Positions 1 to 7,271 of a stretch of 25,566 nt of DNA are shown piece by piece. Source of the DNA: Candidatus Gastranaerophilales bacterium (GTDB lineage: Bacteria; Cyanobacteriota; Vampirovibrionia; Gastranaerophilales; Gastranaerophilaceae). The stretch is taken from positions 1 through 25,566 of the forward strand of contig CAAGGG010000036.1 in the NCBI GenBank assembly GCA_900769355.1. The letters run 5' to 3'. The notes under the pieces were generated by a model, which saw only the letters and a list, made by a program, of their open reading frames with translations, searched no databases and had not been told where the DNA came from. How positions within the stretch are numbered: the stretch's first letter is position 1; every line of letters begins with the position of its first letter. The position numbers and the translations under genes are program-made.

Positions 1-1454
1 ATACTATCCAACATTTGCTGAATAGTTTTTGTTCTATCATTAGGACAAGGTTGGGAATGCTTAAACTTCAGCCATTCTCTAACCAAGATTAATGCTTGTT
101 CAATAGTCGGAACAAAATTTGCTTTTTGCTCGTGGATTTGTTTGTGCAATTTTTCATTTCTGTTCATATACGCAGGCTTGTTATCAATACTTGTTCCAAT
201 GTAGCTTGGCATAAGTTTTTCAAAACTTTCTTGAAAATCCAAGAAAAATCTCTCAATTACTTTTGCTCTTGCATTATATGGAGTTGCATAAACCGGTTTA
301 ATTCCCAGTTTTTCATAAATCCCTGTAAAACCTAGTTCCTCAAATTTTGAATCACCATTAAAGAATTTTGATTTAAATGCTCGACCATTATCTTGATAAA
401 CATACTCAGGAATTTTATCCATTGTTAAAATAGCATTTCTCAAGGCTGACGCTATATTTTGTGTATTTTCTTCGAGCATAATATCATAACCGACAAGTCC
501 ACCTGATTTCCAATCCAAGAATCCAATAAGTGTTGCCCTTGATGGTTTTCCTGTAAATGGGTTAATAACTTGAAAGTTTAATGTGTGTCCATCAGCAACT
601 AATACTTGTCCAATTTCGAGGATACTTGTATCTCTCACTATATATGGCTCAACTTTATCTTTTAATGCTTTTATTCCATCACGAGCAAGAGTCCATTTAT
701 CTAAGTTATTTGCCCTGTACCATTTTGCATATCTTCTAAAGGTAACTTCCGTTGGAATATTTTCAGCATTCTTTTCTTTTAAAATATATTGAGTCAATGT
801 TATTGCTCTACCGATTGAAAATTTATTTGGGGATAAAAGGATATTTAAAAATATTTTAATCTCGTTTTCGCTAAGACTTGTTCGGTAACAACCATTTGCT
901 GTATAGTTGTAATTACCAATCAAAACAGTCCAGTCGTTTTTATCTTCTAATAATGCTCTCCAGCGATACAAGGCTCCAATGCTGATTTTACCCAAGACAT
1001 TAAATATTTTAGAATACAATAAACCTGTATTATATGTTGTTAAAAATTCGCTATCGGCAACTTTTTTAGAAATTCCTTTTTGTTTTTCTCCCAACCTATA
1101 ATTATTCCAAATTCTAACCAAATCATATTTTGCAAGAGCCATTTCTCTTTGTTTGAACGAAATAATTTGTTCCTTTTTAGTTCGAAAATTATGTAATTCA
1201 ACGATATTGTTTGTCGTTGTAAGAGTATCATAATATTCGTGGATATATTTGAGTTGCAAATCTTCTTCGATACTCGACAACCTTATTTTATATAATTTTC
1301 CACCCTTACCTTTTTCAATTTTTGTTTCATATTTTGAATATTTACTGTTAAAAGATAATCGGATTGCTCTTTTTGAAACACCTTTTAGTTTGGCTAAAAT
1401 ATCCACGTCAATCCAAGTTTCAGCGGTATTAAATTTTTCAAGTAGGTTTTTCAT
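1..1454 (-). CDS. Mu-type DDE transposase (C-terminus off the window)
   Basis: I translated this by hand because the frame stays open to the left edge; 484 residues are visible. Residues 12-35 (WIDVDILAKLKGVSKRAIRL) look like the N-terminal winged-helix DNA-binding domain of MuA-like transposases. The integrase-type catalytic core follows: Asp288 in VLVADGHTLNF, Asp355 in YVYQDNGRAF and Glu401 in NARAKVIERFF. The first two acidic residues are 67 apart, the same distance as D269-D336 of phage Mu MuA. The C-terminal beta-barrel/MuB-interaction region lies outside the window. The protein should catalyse strand transfer of the element whose right-hand end is the repeat array at 1803-2283. The ATG at 1454 is the first in frame; a GTG five codons upstream is possible because the frame stays open further. 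The Mu/Tn552/TnsB superfamily assignment is secure. Whether the element is a prophage or a simple transposon cannot be seen. Confidence 0.85.
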   Translation of the reverse strand, partial: MKNLLEKFNTAETWIDVDILAKLKGVSKRAIRLSFNSKYSKYETKIEKGKGGKLYKIRLSSIEEDLQLKYIHEYYDTLTTTNNIVELHNFRTKKEQIISFKQREMALAKYDLVRIWNNYRLGEKQKGISKKVADSEFLTTYNTGLLYSKIFNVLGKISIGALYRWRALLEDKNDWTVLIGNYNYTANGCYRTSLSENEIKIFLNILLSPNKFSIGRAITLTQYILKEKNAENIPTEVTFRRYAKWYRANNLDKWTLARDGIKALKDKVEPYIVRDTSILEIGQVLVADGHTLNFQVINPFTGKPSRATLIGFLDWKSGGLVGYDIMLEENTQNIASALRNAILTMDKIPEYVYQDNGRAFKSKFFNGDSKFEELGFTGIYEKLGIKPVYATPYNARAKVIERFFLDFQESFEKLMPSYIGTSIDNKPAYMNRNEKLHKQIHEQKANFVPTIEQALILVREWLKFKHSQPCPNDRTKTIQQMLDS

Positions 1455-1548
1455 ACTTCCATCAATCACTCCAAAGTTATCAAATTGGAAGTCTATTTGT
1501 GGGAAATTTATCAGAACAACACATTTGAAAATAAAAGAAGATGAAAGC

Positions 1549-1577
1549 TTGTTTTGTACTAAATGAATTACTATAAT
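1549..1577 (+). promoter_or_regulatory. Putative sigma70 promoter for the small divergent ORF
   Basis: TTGTTT (1549-1554), a 17-base spacer and a perfect TATAAT (1572-1577) point rightward. Transcription would start near 1584, inside the longest version of the downstream ORF, which suggests that ORF starts at a later ATG. Confidence 0.4.
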
Positions 1578-1799
1578 AGTAAGTATGTAAAAATGAATGA
1601 GGAGATGGAAGTTTCCTATATGGTTTGTGGAGGAAATTCTAAAATTTTTCTAGTAAAGAAAATGCGTCATACGGATAAATATTCATTTTACATTTGTGAA
1701 AAATGTTTTAAAAGTTTCCAAAGAGATATGCAAGAAGCAAAAGTTAAAGAATACAAAGAAACAGATATTTCTCAAATTCTAAATCAAGCAAGAGAATAA
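1563..1799 (+). CDS. Small hypothetical protein divergent from the transposase
   Basis: Up to 78 residues, function not recognised. It is charged and carries one CxxC pair (YICEKCF) plus an upstream VCGG, which could be half of a degenerate zinc knuckle; a complete four-ligand ribbon is not present. The start is uncertain. ATGs at 1563, 1593, 1605 and 1620 are all in frame. The TATAAT at 1572 argues against 1563, and a GGAAG eight bases before 1620 favours a 60-residue product. It sits between the transposase gene and the repeat-rich element end, on the opposite strand. That is the position of the repressor in Mu-like elements, so a regulatory role is possible, but no helix-turn-helix is evident. 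Confidence 0.45.
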   Translation: MNYYNSKYVKMNEEMEVSYMVCGGNSKIFLVKKMRHTDKYSFYICEKCFKSFQRDMQEAKVKEYKETDISQILNQARE

Positions 1800-1802
1800 C
1801 AA

Positions 1803-2278
1803 CTATTACATTTTTTCTTTAAAAAATTTTTTCAACCATTGCATTTATGATTACATTTTTATATTACATAAATAAAAAATTATTCTAAAAAATGTAATGG
1901 TTATGTTATGAGTAATTTAATTAGATAACTTGTTATTAAAAACGGTTATTAAACAGGACTTAAAAGGGTTTTAAACTCTTTTTAAATTATTTTGTGACTA
2001 TTACATTTTTGACCGACCATTACATTTTTTGAGATTACATTTTTACTTCCCCTAAAATTTTATAAACGTCAAATAGGTTGTTTTAAATGGATTTCCGACT
2101 ACCGGGAAATTTTTAAATATTTCATGCTAAAATGTAATGGTTATTATCCATTTTTATCCTTTAAAATCTTCAAAAAACAAGCGAGTTTGAGGCTGAAATG
2201 CAGAATATTAAAAGAAAAAAGGATAATTCCAAGGATAAGAAAAGGATAAATCGGATATTTTCTATATTACATTTTTTT
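1803..2278. repeat. Array of CCATTACATTTTTT words (probable transposase-binding sites)
   Basis: This gene-free stretch holds repeated copies of a 12-14 bp word, consensus CCATTACATTTTTT. Forward copies are at 1803-1816, 1849-1860, 1998-2010, 2017-2030, 2033-2044 and 2264-2278. Inverted copies are at 1887-1900 and 2129-2140. Weaker variants are at 1836-1848 and 1861-1870. None occurs as a cluster elsewhere in the window. MuA and its relatives bind several sites of about 20 bp near each element end, so an array directly behind a MuA-like gene is best read as the element's end region. The number of copies and the 480 bp span are larger than the three left-end sites of Mu. Confidence 0.7.
2144..2258. 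repeat. Cluster of GGATAA hexamers
   Basis: GGATAA occurs at 2221-2226, 2233-2238 and 2244-2249, with GGATAT at 2253-2258, spaced 9-12 bp apart. Inverted TTATCC copies lie at 2144-2149 and 2154-2159. The spacing is close to a helical turn, as expected for cooperative binding by one protein. The cluster lies inside the end region of the element and differs from the TTACATTTTT array. Confidence 0.4.
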
Positions 2279-2283
2279 AGACA
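2264..2283. mobile_element. Putative terminus of the Mu-like element
   Basis: Read inward on the minus strand, the sequence ending at 2283 begins TGTCTAAAAAAATGTAAT. This gives a 5'-TGT terminus, typical of Tn552/Tn7-type and Mu-type elements, fused to the last copy of the array word. No array copy occurs to the right of 2283. The other end is outside the window, so the target duplication cannot be checked. Confidence 0.4.
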
Positions 2284-2507
2284 TGGAAGTTGCAACAAAC
2301 CCCAACAATACTAACACTTTCCCCAATAGCTTACCTTTACATATTTATAAATCTATCCTTCTCTTTATACCTGTCCATTCTGTGTCCATTTGTCATTTTG
2401 AATTAAATCCTTTCTGTTTGAATTGAGTTGGTTCATTGCAGATAAAATTTGCTTGTCAGCCATATGAACCTACAATTCCCTCAAATCCACTATTTTTCAA
2501 AAACCTC
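2284..2507. other. Gene-free spacer right of the element
   Basis: I see no convincing gene here. Short frames exist on both strands (47 residues from 2283 plus, 24 or fewer minus), but they lack coding character. This is probably ordinary upstream DNA of the signalling operon, disrupted by the insertion. Confidence 0.4.
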
Positions 2508-2536
2508 TTGAAAAAATGCAAAAAATATGCTAGAAT
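2508..2536 (+). promoter_or_regulatory. Sigma70-type promoter of the signalling operon
   Basis: TTGAAA (2508-2513), a 17-base spacer and TAGAAT (2531-2536) lie 33 bases before the ATG at 2570. An AAGGG ribosome-binding site precedes that ATG. Confidence 0.65.
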
Positions 2537-2569
2537 TCCTGTAAGATTACATAATAGAAGGGTAGCTTT

Positions 2570-3442
2570 ATGAAGAATATAGTTGTTTATACAGATAAAA
2601 ACGAATCAAAATTGGCCGATGTTTTGGCTCAAATTGATGATGCAAATGTTAGGATTGAAAATGCTGAAAACCTTAAAGATTACGAGATGCTAAACCCAGG
2701 GCTTGTTGTCGTTGAAAGTGTTCCAAATATTAAAGACTTTTTAATGACTATGAAATTTAAGGCACCAACCCTTTTTATAGGAGAAGATTTCAAAGCTGCA
2801 ACTGTTAGAGCTGTTATTTTTGATTTTATCAAAACTCCTGTAGATAATCTTGAACTTCTTATCAGAGCAAATGCGCTTTTGAAATATAAAGAACTTCGCG
2901 ACAAGTTGAAAGTGGTTTCTACGACTGACGAATTAACCGGGTTGCATAACCGAAAATATATGCAAGAACGTATGGAACAAGAAATTTCTCGTGCTAGAAG
3001 GTACGGCACAAAATTGTCTTGTCTTTTGTTTGATCTAGACTTTTTCAAGGTTGTAAATGACATTTACGGCTATGAATGGGGTGATGTTCTGCTTCGCTCT
3101 ATCGCAGACAAATTAAAACAACTAATCAGAAAAGAAGATATTTTAACTCGTTATGGTGATGAAGAGTTTTTACTAATTTTGCCTAATACTTCTGAAGAAA
3201 ACGCATTTTTGTTTGCAGAAAGATTTAGACGAGATATTGAAAGAATGGAATTTATTCCGGCAGGTGAAGAAGAAAGACACCCGATTACAATTTCTGGCGG
3301 GATTGCAACATATCCTTGTATTGAAGATACTGAGGAAGATGCAAACACAATTATTCGTTATGCGGAGCATGCTTTGTACAACGCTAAAAAACGAGGCAAA
3401 AACAAGATTGTTCAATTCTCACAGATTAATCTGGGAGAATAG
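2570..3442 (+). CDS. GGDEF-domain protein with degenerate receiver domain
   Basis: 290 residues. Residues 1-115 look like a CheY-type receiver fold: a beta strand IVVYTD, LVVVES around residue 49 and IKTP near 105. The phosphoacceptor Asp is replaced by Glu49, so it is probably not phosphorylated. Residues 120-285 form a GGDEF domain with TDELTGLHNR, the metal-binding DLDFFKVVND and the C-terminal ISGGIATYP. Known family activity is c-di-GMP synthesis from two GTP. The signature here reads RYGDEEF where RYGGDEF is usual, so the second glycine is Asp and the acidic residues are E-E. Activity is therefore uncertain. It is first in an operon with a response regulator and kinase. An AAGGG Shine-Dalgarno supports the start. 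Confidence 0.85.
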   Translation: MKNIVVYTDKNESKLADVLAQIDDANVRIENAENLKDYEMLNPGLVVVESVPNIKDFLMTMKFKAPTLFIGEDFKAATVRAVIFDFIKTPVDNLELLIRANALLKYKELRDKLKVVSTTDELTGLHNRKYMQERMEQEISRARRYGTKLSCLLFDLDFFKVVNDIYGYEWGDVLLRSIADKLKQLIRKEDILTRYGDEEFLLILPNTSEENAFLFAERFRRDIERMEFIPAGEEERHPITISGGIATYPCIEDTEEDANTIIRYAEHALYNAKKRGKNKIVQFSQINLGE

Positions 3443-3484
3443 CTGCGGCAGCGTTCAACCGACAAAAGACCCAAAGGAGAAGCT

Positions 3485-4192
3485 ATGACGGAAAAACGTA
3501 TCTTAATAGTTGATGATGATGATGAAATCAGAGAGTTGTTGGAATTTGACGTAAAAGCAAGCGGGTATTTTGTTGACACTGCTCGTGACGGTCTGGAAGG
3601 ATTAAACAAAGCTCTGAATAACTCGTACGACTTGGTTTTACTTGATGTTATGATGCCTAAGATGAACGGCTTTGATGTGTGTAAAAATATTCGCCAAGCA
3701 AAACTTGCAATTCCTATTCTTATGTTAACTGCAAAAGGCACAATTGATGACAAAACAGAGGGATTTGATTGCGGTGCGGACGATTATTTGGTTAAACCGT
3801 TTGATATCCAAGAAGTTTTATTGAGAATTCGGGTACTTTTGAGAAGAAATCAGGTTGAAGATAAGAACGTTTTGTCTGATGAGGTCTTGAATGTAGGTGA
3901 TATTCAGATTTTCCCTGAATCTCTTGAGGCAGTTGTTATTAATAAAAAAGTCAAATTGACTCCGACTGAATTTGAAATTTTGTATTGTCTTATGCAACAT
4001 TTCAATACGCCGGTAACACTTGCAACGCTTCTTGACGAGGTCTGGGGATATGACAGTGACGAAGATGTTCGAATGCTAAGAGTTCACGTCGGTGGTTTGC
4101 GTAACAAAATTGAGCCGGATACAAAACACCCAAAATACTTACATACTGTCACAAATGTTGGCTATAAGCTGACTCCGTTTGGAGAAGAGTAA
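3485..4192 (+). CDS. OmpR/PhoB-family response regulator
   Basis: 235 residues. The receiver domain (1-120) has the acidic DDDDE pocket at 10-14, phosphoacceptor Asp54 in VLLDVMMPKMNG, T82 in LTAK and K104 in VKPFD, so it looks fully functional. The C-terminal winged helix (about 140-232) carries KLTPTEFEILYCLM, the recognition helix region VRMLRVHVGGLRNKIE and the hairpin VTNVGYKL, all typical of OmpR-type DNA-binding domains. An AAAGGAG ribosome-binding site lies just upstream. Its stop codon overlaps the kinase start by one base (TAATG), so the two are translationally coupled and almost certainly cognate partners. Target genes are unknown. Confidence 0.93.
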   Translation: MTEKRILIVDDDDEIRELLEFDVKASGYFVDTARDGLEGLNKALNNSYDLVLLDVMMPKMNGFDVCKNIRQAKLAIPILMLTAKGTIDDKTEGFDCGADDYLVKPFDIQEVLLRIRVLLRRNQVEDKNVLSDEVLNVGDIQIFPESLEAVVINKKVKLTPTEFEILYCLMQHFNTPVTLATLLDEVWGYDSDEDVRMLRVHVGGLRNKIEPDTKHPKYLHTVTNVGYKLTPFGEE

Positions 4193-5868
4193 TGTTTGAT
4201 AAGCACCTGAAAATCGTTGAACAAATTGCGGTTGTGTTTATTTTTGCCGTGATTATTCCAACTTCAATTAGTGGATTTATAATCAACAACATTAACCAGC
4301 AATCAATGCGTTATCAGCTGCGAGAATCTGCTGTTTTGATTGCGAATATGGTTTCTGATGAAATTGATTTTTTCAACAAAACTGTTTCAAGCAATCTGAA
4401 TCAAGTTGCGTTTTCTCTAAAATATTTTAAAAGTCAAAGTGGGAGAAATGCGTATTTAAAAGAGGTTACAAAATCACTACCAGATTGCGAAAAGCTTGAA
4501 ATTGCAACCCAAGACAAACTTGCCAAAATCCACGAGTTGAACAAAAAGAATAAAAAAGCAACAGTACCTCTCAAAATTAATGAAAAGGAATATCTTGTTG
4601 CCACATACAAATTAGATGCAATTCGTGATGAACTGTTCAAGTCAATTGCTGATGACAAGCGTCAGATTTATGTTTTGACAAATGATGGTGATTTAATCGC
4701 CGAACACAATTATACAGATGAAGCATACAAAAAAACTATTTCTCTATTGCCTAAAAAATTACGTAAAAATAAGCCGATTATTTTTGGCGATGTCAAAAAC
4801 CAGCCTTATGTCTATGTTTCCAAAGAAGAGCCCAAAATTACGATTATAGTAAACACGACTGAAAAAGTCACAAAGCGCGCAATCACCAATAACAGTCTCA
4901 AAATTATCTTGTCGTGTCTGTTTGCGACATTTACGATTATTTTTGTTGTTGGACTTTACACGTACTATTTATACATAAATATTCGTCAGCTTTTCAAAGG
5001 AATTATTGCGATTTCCAAAGGTAATTATGAGCGTCAAATCAGACTTTTAACAACTGCTTTCACTCCACACGAAATTATATTTCTTGCGTTTGAATTTAAC
5101 AGAATGGCGACAGAAATTCATAAATCATATATTCAGTTGAAGAAAAATAATGTGGAACTTAAACAGCTTAACGAATTCCGTTCAAATCTGATTGATACGG
5201 TGAGCCACGAATTGAGAACTCCCTTGACAAGTATTCAGGGGTACACGTCAAGATTGATGCGTCAGGATATTGTGATTGATGAGGAAACTCGCCAAAAATC
5301 CTTGCGAATTATCAAAGAGCAATCTGAGAGACTTAAACGTTTAATTGAAGATTTACTGACTATTCCTGATATTGAAGGCATGCGACTACGGACAAAAGTT
5401 GAACAGGTGTGGATTCCTGAGGTTTTGGAAGAAGCTAAAATACTTATAAAAAACAAAGAGCACAAGGAAATTGAATTTAACATTAGTGAAGATTTTCCGC
5501 TTGTAGATGCCGACAAAGACAGGTTAATTCAGGTTTTTGTAAATCTTCTTGAGAATGCCGCAAAGTATGCAAATGAAGGTTCAAAAATTATTGTTGATGC
5601 GGTAACTCATGAAAAAGTAGCAAAAATTTATGTCAAAAACGCCTGCAATGTAATCCCGCCGGAAAAATTGAACAAATTGTTTGAAAAATTTATTCGCCTT
5701 GATGATAATACGACAAGAACCACACGTGGTACAGGTTTAGGGCTATTTATCGTAAAAGGTTTGATTGAGGCAATGAATGGAAAAATTGAGCTTCATAGTG
5801 ACGAAAATTACGGATTTTGCGTTGAGTTAACTTTGAATTTGTCAAATGCAGTTGAGGTTGTTGAATGA
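4192..5868 (+). CDS. Membrane sensor histidine kinase with altered G1 box
   Basis: 558 residues. TM1 spans about 9-32, followed by an extracytoplasmic sensor of about 200 residues I do not recognise. TM2 is about 236-261 and a HAMP-like linker about 262-315. The dimerisation/phosphoacceptor domain has His339 in DTVSHELRTPLTS. The ATPase domain has the N box NLLENAAKYA (Asn455) and the G2 box RGTGLGLFIVKGL (512-524). The G1 box, normally DxGxG, reads NACNV at about 483-487, so the adenine-binding Asp and both glycines are missing. ATP binding may be atypical or lost, and phosphatase-only function is possible. It overlaps the response regulator by one base upstream and tadA by four bases downstream. 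Confidence 0.92.
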   Translation: MFDKHLKIVEQIAVVFIFAVIIPTSISGFIINNINQQSMRYQLRESAVLIANMVSDEIDFFNKTVSSNLNQVAFSLKYFKSQSGRNAYLKEVTKSLPDCEKLEIATQDKLAKIHELNKKNKKATVPLKINEKEYLVATYKLDAIRDELFKSIADDKRQIYVLTNDGDLIAEHNYTDEAYKKTISLLPKKLRKNKPIIFGDVKNQPYVYVSKEEPKITIIVNTTEKVTKRAITNNSLKIILSCLFATFTIIFVVGLYTYYLYINIRQLFKGIIAISKGNYERQIRLLTTAFTPHEIIFLAFEFNRMATEIHKSYIQLKKNNVELKQLNEFRSNLIDTVSHELRTPLTSIQGYTSRLMRQDIVIDEETRQKSLRIIKEQSERLKRLIEDLLTIPDIEGMRLRTKVEQVWIPEVLEEAKILIKNKEHKEIEFNISEDFPLVDADKDRLIQVFVNLLENAAKYANEGSKIIVDAVTHEKVAKIYVKNACNVIPPEKLNKLFEKFIRLDDNTTRTTRGTGLGLFIVKGLIEAMNGKIELHSDENYGFCVELTLNLSNAVEVVE

Positions 5869-6281
5869 GACGTGCGATTGACTTAGCCAAAAAAGCAAAC
5901 GGAGAAATCCCTGTTGGTGCAATAATCGTTAAGGACGGAGAAATTCTCGCAGAAACATTTAACCAAAAAGAGGTTTTGAACGATGTCACTGCACACGCTG
6001 AAATTCTTGCCATTCGAGAAGCTGAGAAAAAACTTGGCAGATGGCGACTCGATGACTGTGAAATGTATGTAACCCTTGAACCTTGTCCGATGTGCGCTTG
6101 GGCAATAATTAATTCTCGTATAAAAACAGTTTACTTTGGTGCTTATGACCACAATTACGGTGCACTCGGAAGCGCAATTGATTTGAGAAAGTTAGCAAAT
6201 TCCAAACTCAAAGTCTACGGCGGAATTATGGAAAAAGAATGCACAGAGGTTTTAGACGAATTCTTTGACAAGATGCGATAG
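5865..6281 (+). CDS. tadA: tRNA-specific adenosine deaminase TadA
   Basis: 138 residues, a zinc-dependent cytidine/deoxycytidylate deaminase-fold enzyme that converts A34 to inosine in the tRNA anticodon. The zinc site is visible: HAE at 44-46 and PCPMC at 73-77 (Cys74, Cys77). GALGS (residues 109-113) and the C-terminal ECTEVLDEFF fit TadA. An in-frame TGA lies directly before the ATG, so the N-terminus cannot be longer. It therefore lacks the first few residues of the usual helix 1 and is shorter than E. coli TadA (167). The start overlaps the kinase stop as ATGA, placing an RNA-editing enzyme at the end of a signalling operon, probably for translational coupling only. Confidence 0.93.
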   Translation: MRRAIDLAKKANGEIPVGAIIVKDGEILAETFNQKEVLNDVTAHAEILAIREAEKKLGRWRLDDCEMYVTLEPCPMCAWAIINSRIKTVYFGAYDHNYGALGSAIDLRKLANSKLKVYGGIMEKECTEVLDEFFDKMR

Positions 6282-6354
6282 GTTTCAATCATAGTGCCTT
6301 AGTAATTTAGTATCCTAATGAAACTAATGATTGTTATTACGAATAGCAAAAATA

Positions 6355-7068
6355 TTATTTCACGGACAAAAACAAAACCAAAAATATTACAGAAGAAATT
6401 AAAAATGTAATCTCGACTAAAATCCAAAAAATCGAATATTTTTTCTTCTTTTTGCAAACCATTGTTGAAGCTTGTTTCTTCTTTTTGGTTACTTGGGAAG
6501 ATTTTGATTTCTTTGCGGGATTAGTCGATTTTTCTGATTTTGTGAAAGATTTTTTTGAGCATGAATTAGTCTTTTCTGATGTTTGAAATTTTGCTTTTTT
6601 ATAGCGTTCTGAAAGGCTTTTGGTTGATTTTTCTCCTGTTACCAAAAGCTCTGTGTCATAGCTAATTCTCATTAATTTAGCATCAGCTTTGTTGTTGTAA
6701 ATGCAGTAGCTTATTGCAACTTCAAACGCGCGTTTAAGGCATTCCAAAGTTTCCATTCCGTCTTTTTTTACTGAGCCTGCGTGGACGGCAGAGTTTCCAT
6801 GTTTTTTGAGATAATACAAGTCATTTATAAACTCTTTTTCTTCTACATTGCTTGTCAGGCAGTCGCTGAGTGTTGCCAGCATTTCGTCGAAAGTTTCTTC
6901 GGTAGTTCTATTTTTACCCAAAACTTTCTTGCAGACGTGTTCTCCAAATCGTCTTGTCTGCACCATACATTGCTCGAAATACTCATCACGATAAAGCCCT
7001 TCGGCTTCCGCAATTATCTCATATAAGTTTTTATCTACTTTTTTTAAAAAATCAAAATTTGTGGGCAT
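6355..7068 (-). CDS. DUF4145-like protein with Lys-rich linker and C-terminal membrane anchor
   Basis: 237 residues from the ATG at 7068. The N-terminal 125 residues (FDFLKKVDKNLYEIIAEAEGLY, then FEQCMVQTRRFGEHVCKKVL, then HGNSAVHAG) match the DUF4145 helical domain, also found at the N-terminus of some type I restriction HsdR subunits. A Ser/Lys-rich low-complexity stretch follows, then one hydrophobic segment (about 212-234), giving a tail-anchored topology with the domain in the cytoplasm. A longer frame to 7143 exists, but its extra 25 residues are translated from the heptamer repeat at 7105-7133, so I reject that start. No nuclease or helicase domain is present. Its function is unknown and it stands alone downstream of pgi. 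Confidence 0.7.
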   Translation of the reverse strand: MPTNFDFLKKVDKNLYEIIAEAEGLYRDEYFEQCMVQTRRFGEHVCKKVLGKNRTTEETFDEMLATLSDCLTSNVEEKEFINDLYYLKKHGNSAVHAGSVKKDGMETLECLKRAFEVAISYCIYNNKADAKLMRISYDTELLVTGEKSTKSLSERYKKAKFQTSEKTNSCSKKSFTKSEKSTNPAKKSKSSQVTKKKKQASTMVCKKKKKYSIFWILVEITFLISSVIFLVLFLSVK

Positions 7069-7104
7069 AAGATTAGTCACGATAATTGTATAATTTCTGA
7101 GAAA

Positions 7105-7240
7105 GTGAGTAGTGAGTGGTGAATAGTGAATAGACCTTTTCAAAAAGTAGGTTGGTTTCTACTTCAACATCTGTTTAATACATGTTTTGAACTACTCACT
7201 ATTCACCACTCACTATTCACTTTACACTTTACACTTTACA
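7105..7240. repeat. Heptamer hairpin element A (no ORF)
   Basis: The left arm 7105-7133 is four GTGARTR heptamers (GTGAGTA, GTGAGTG, GTGAATA, GTGAATA) plus G. The right arm 7193-7220 is the inverted set (TACTCAC, TATTCAC, CACTCAC, TATTCAC). It continues as three TTTACAC heptamer variants to 7240. The arms can form a stem of about 28 bp with few mismatches around a loop of about 60 nt. The element lies between the pgi terminator and the DUF4145 gene, both on the minus strand. The core (7105-7220) is 116 bp, matching elements C and D. Confidence 0.85.
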
Positions 7241-7264
7241 AAAAAGGGGGACAAGCCCCCTTTT
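7239..7264 (-). terminator. Rho-independent terminator of pgi
   Basis: GGGGG (7246-7250), a five-base loop and CCCCC (7256-7260) are flanked by A and T runs. On the minus strand the stem is followed by six T, eight bases past the pgi stop. It could also work on the plus strand. Confidence 0.8.
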
Positions 7265-7271
7265 GTCAAAC

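Noticed and set aside
96..1566. Plus-strand ORFs at 96, 583 and 1249 and a short minus ORF at 1040
   Set aside because: All are shadows of the minus-strand transposase, which carries the DDE triad in one open frame.
2283..2426. ORF of 47 residues (MEVATNPN...) right of the element
   Set aside because: No ribosome-binding site and low-complexity composition; it also overlaps the putative element terminus.
2680..3415. Minus-strand ORFs opposite the GGDEF gene
   Set aside because: Shadows of a well-supported gene on the other strand.
7069..7143. Longer N-terminus of the DUF4145 protein
   Set aside because: The extra residues come from heptamer element A and the stretch just behind it.
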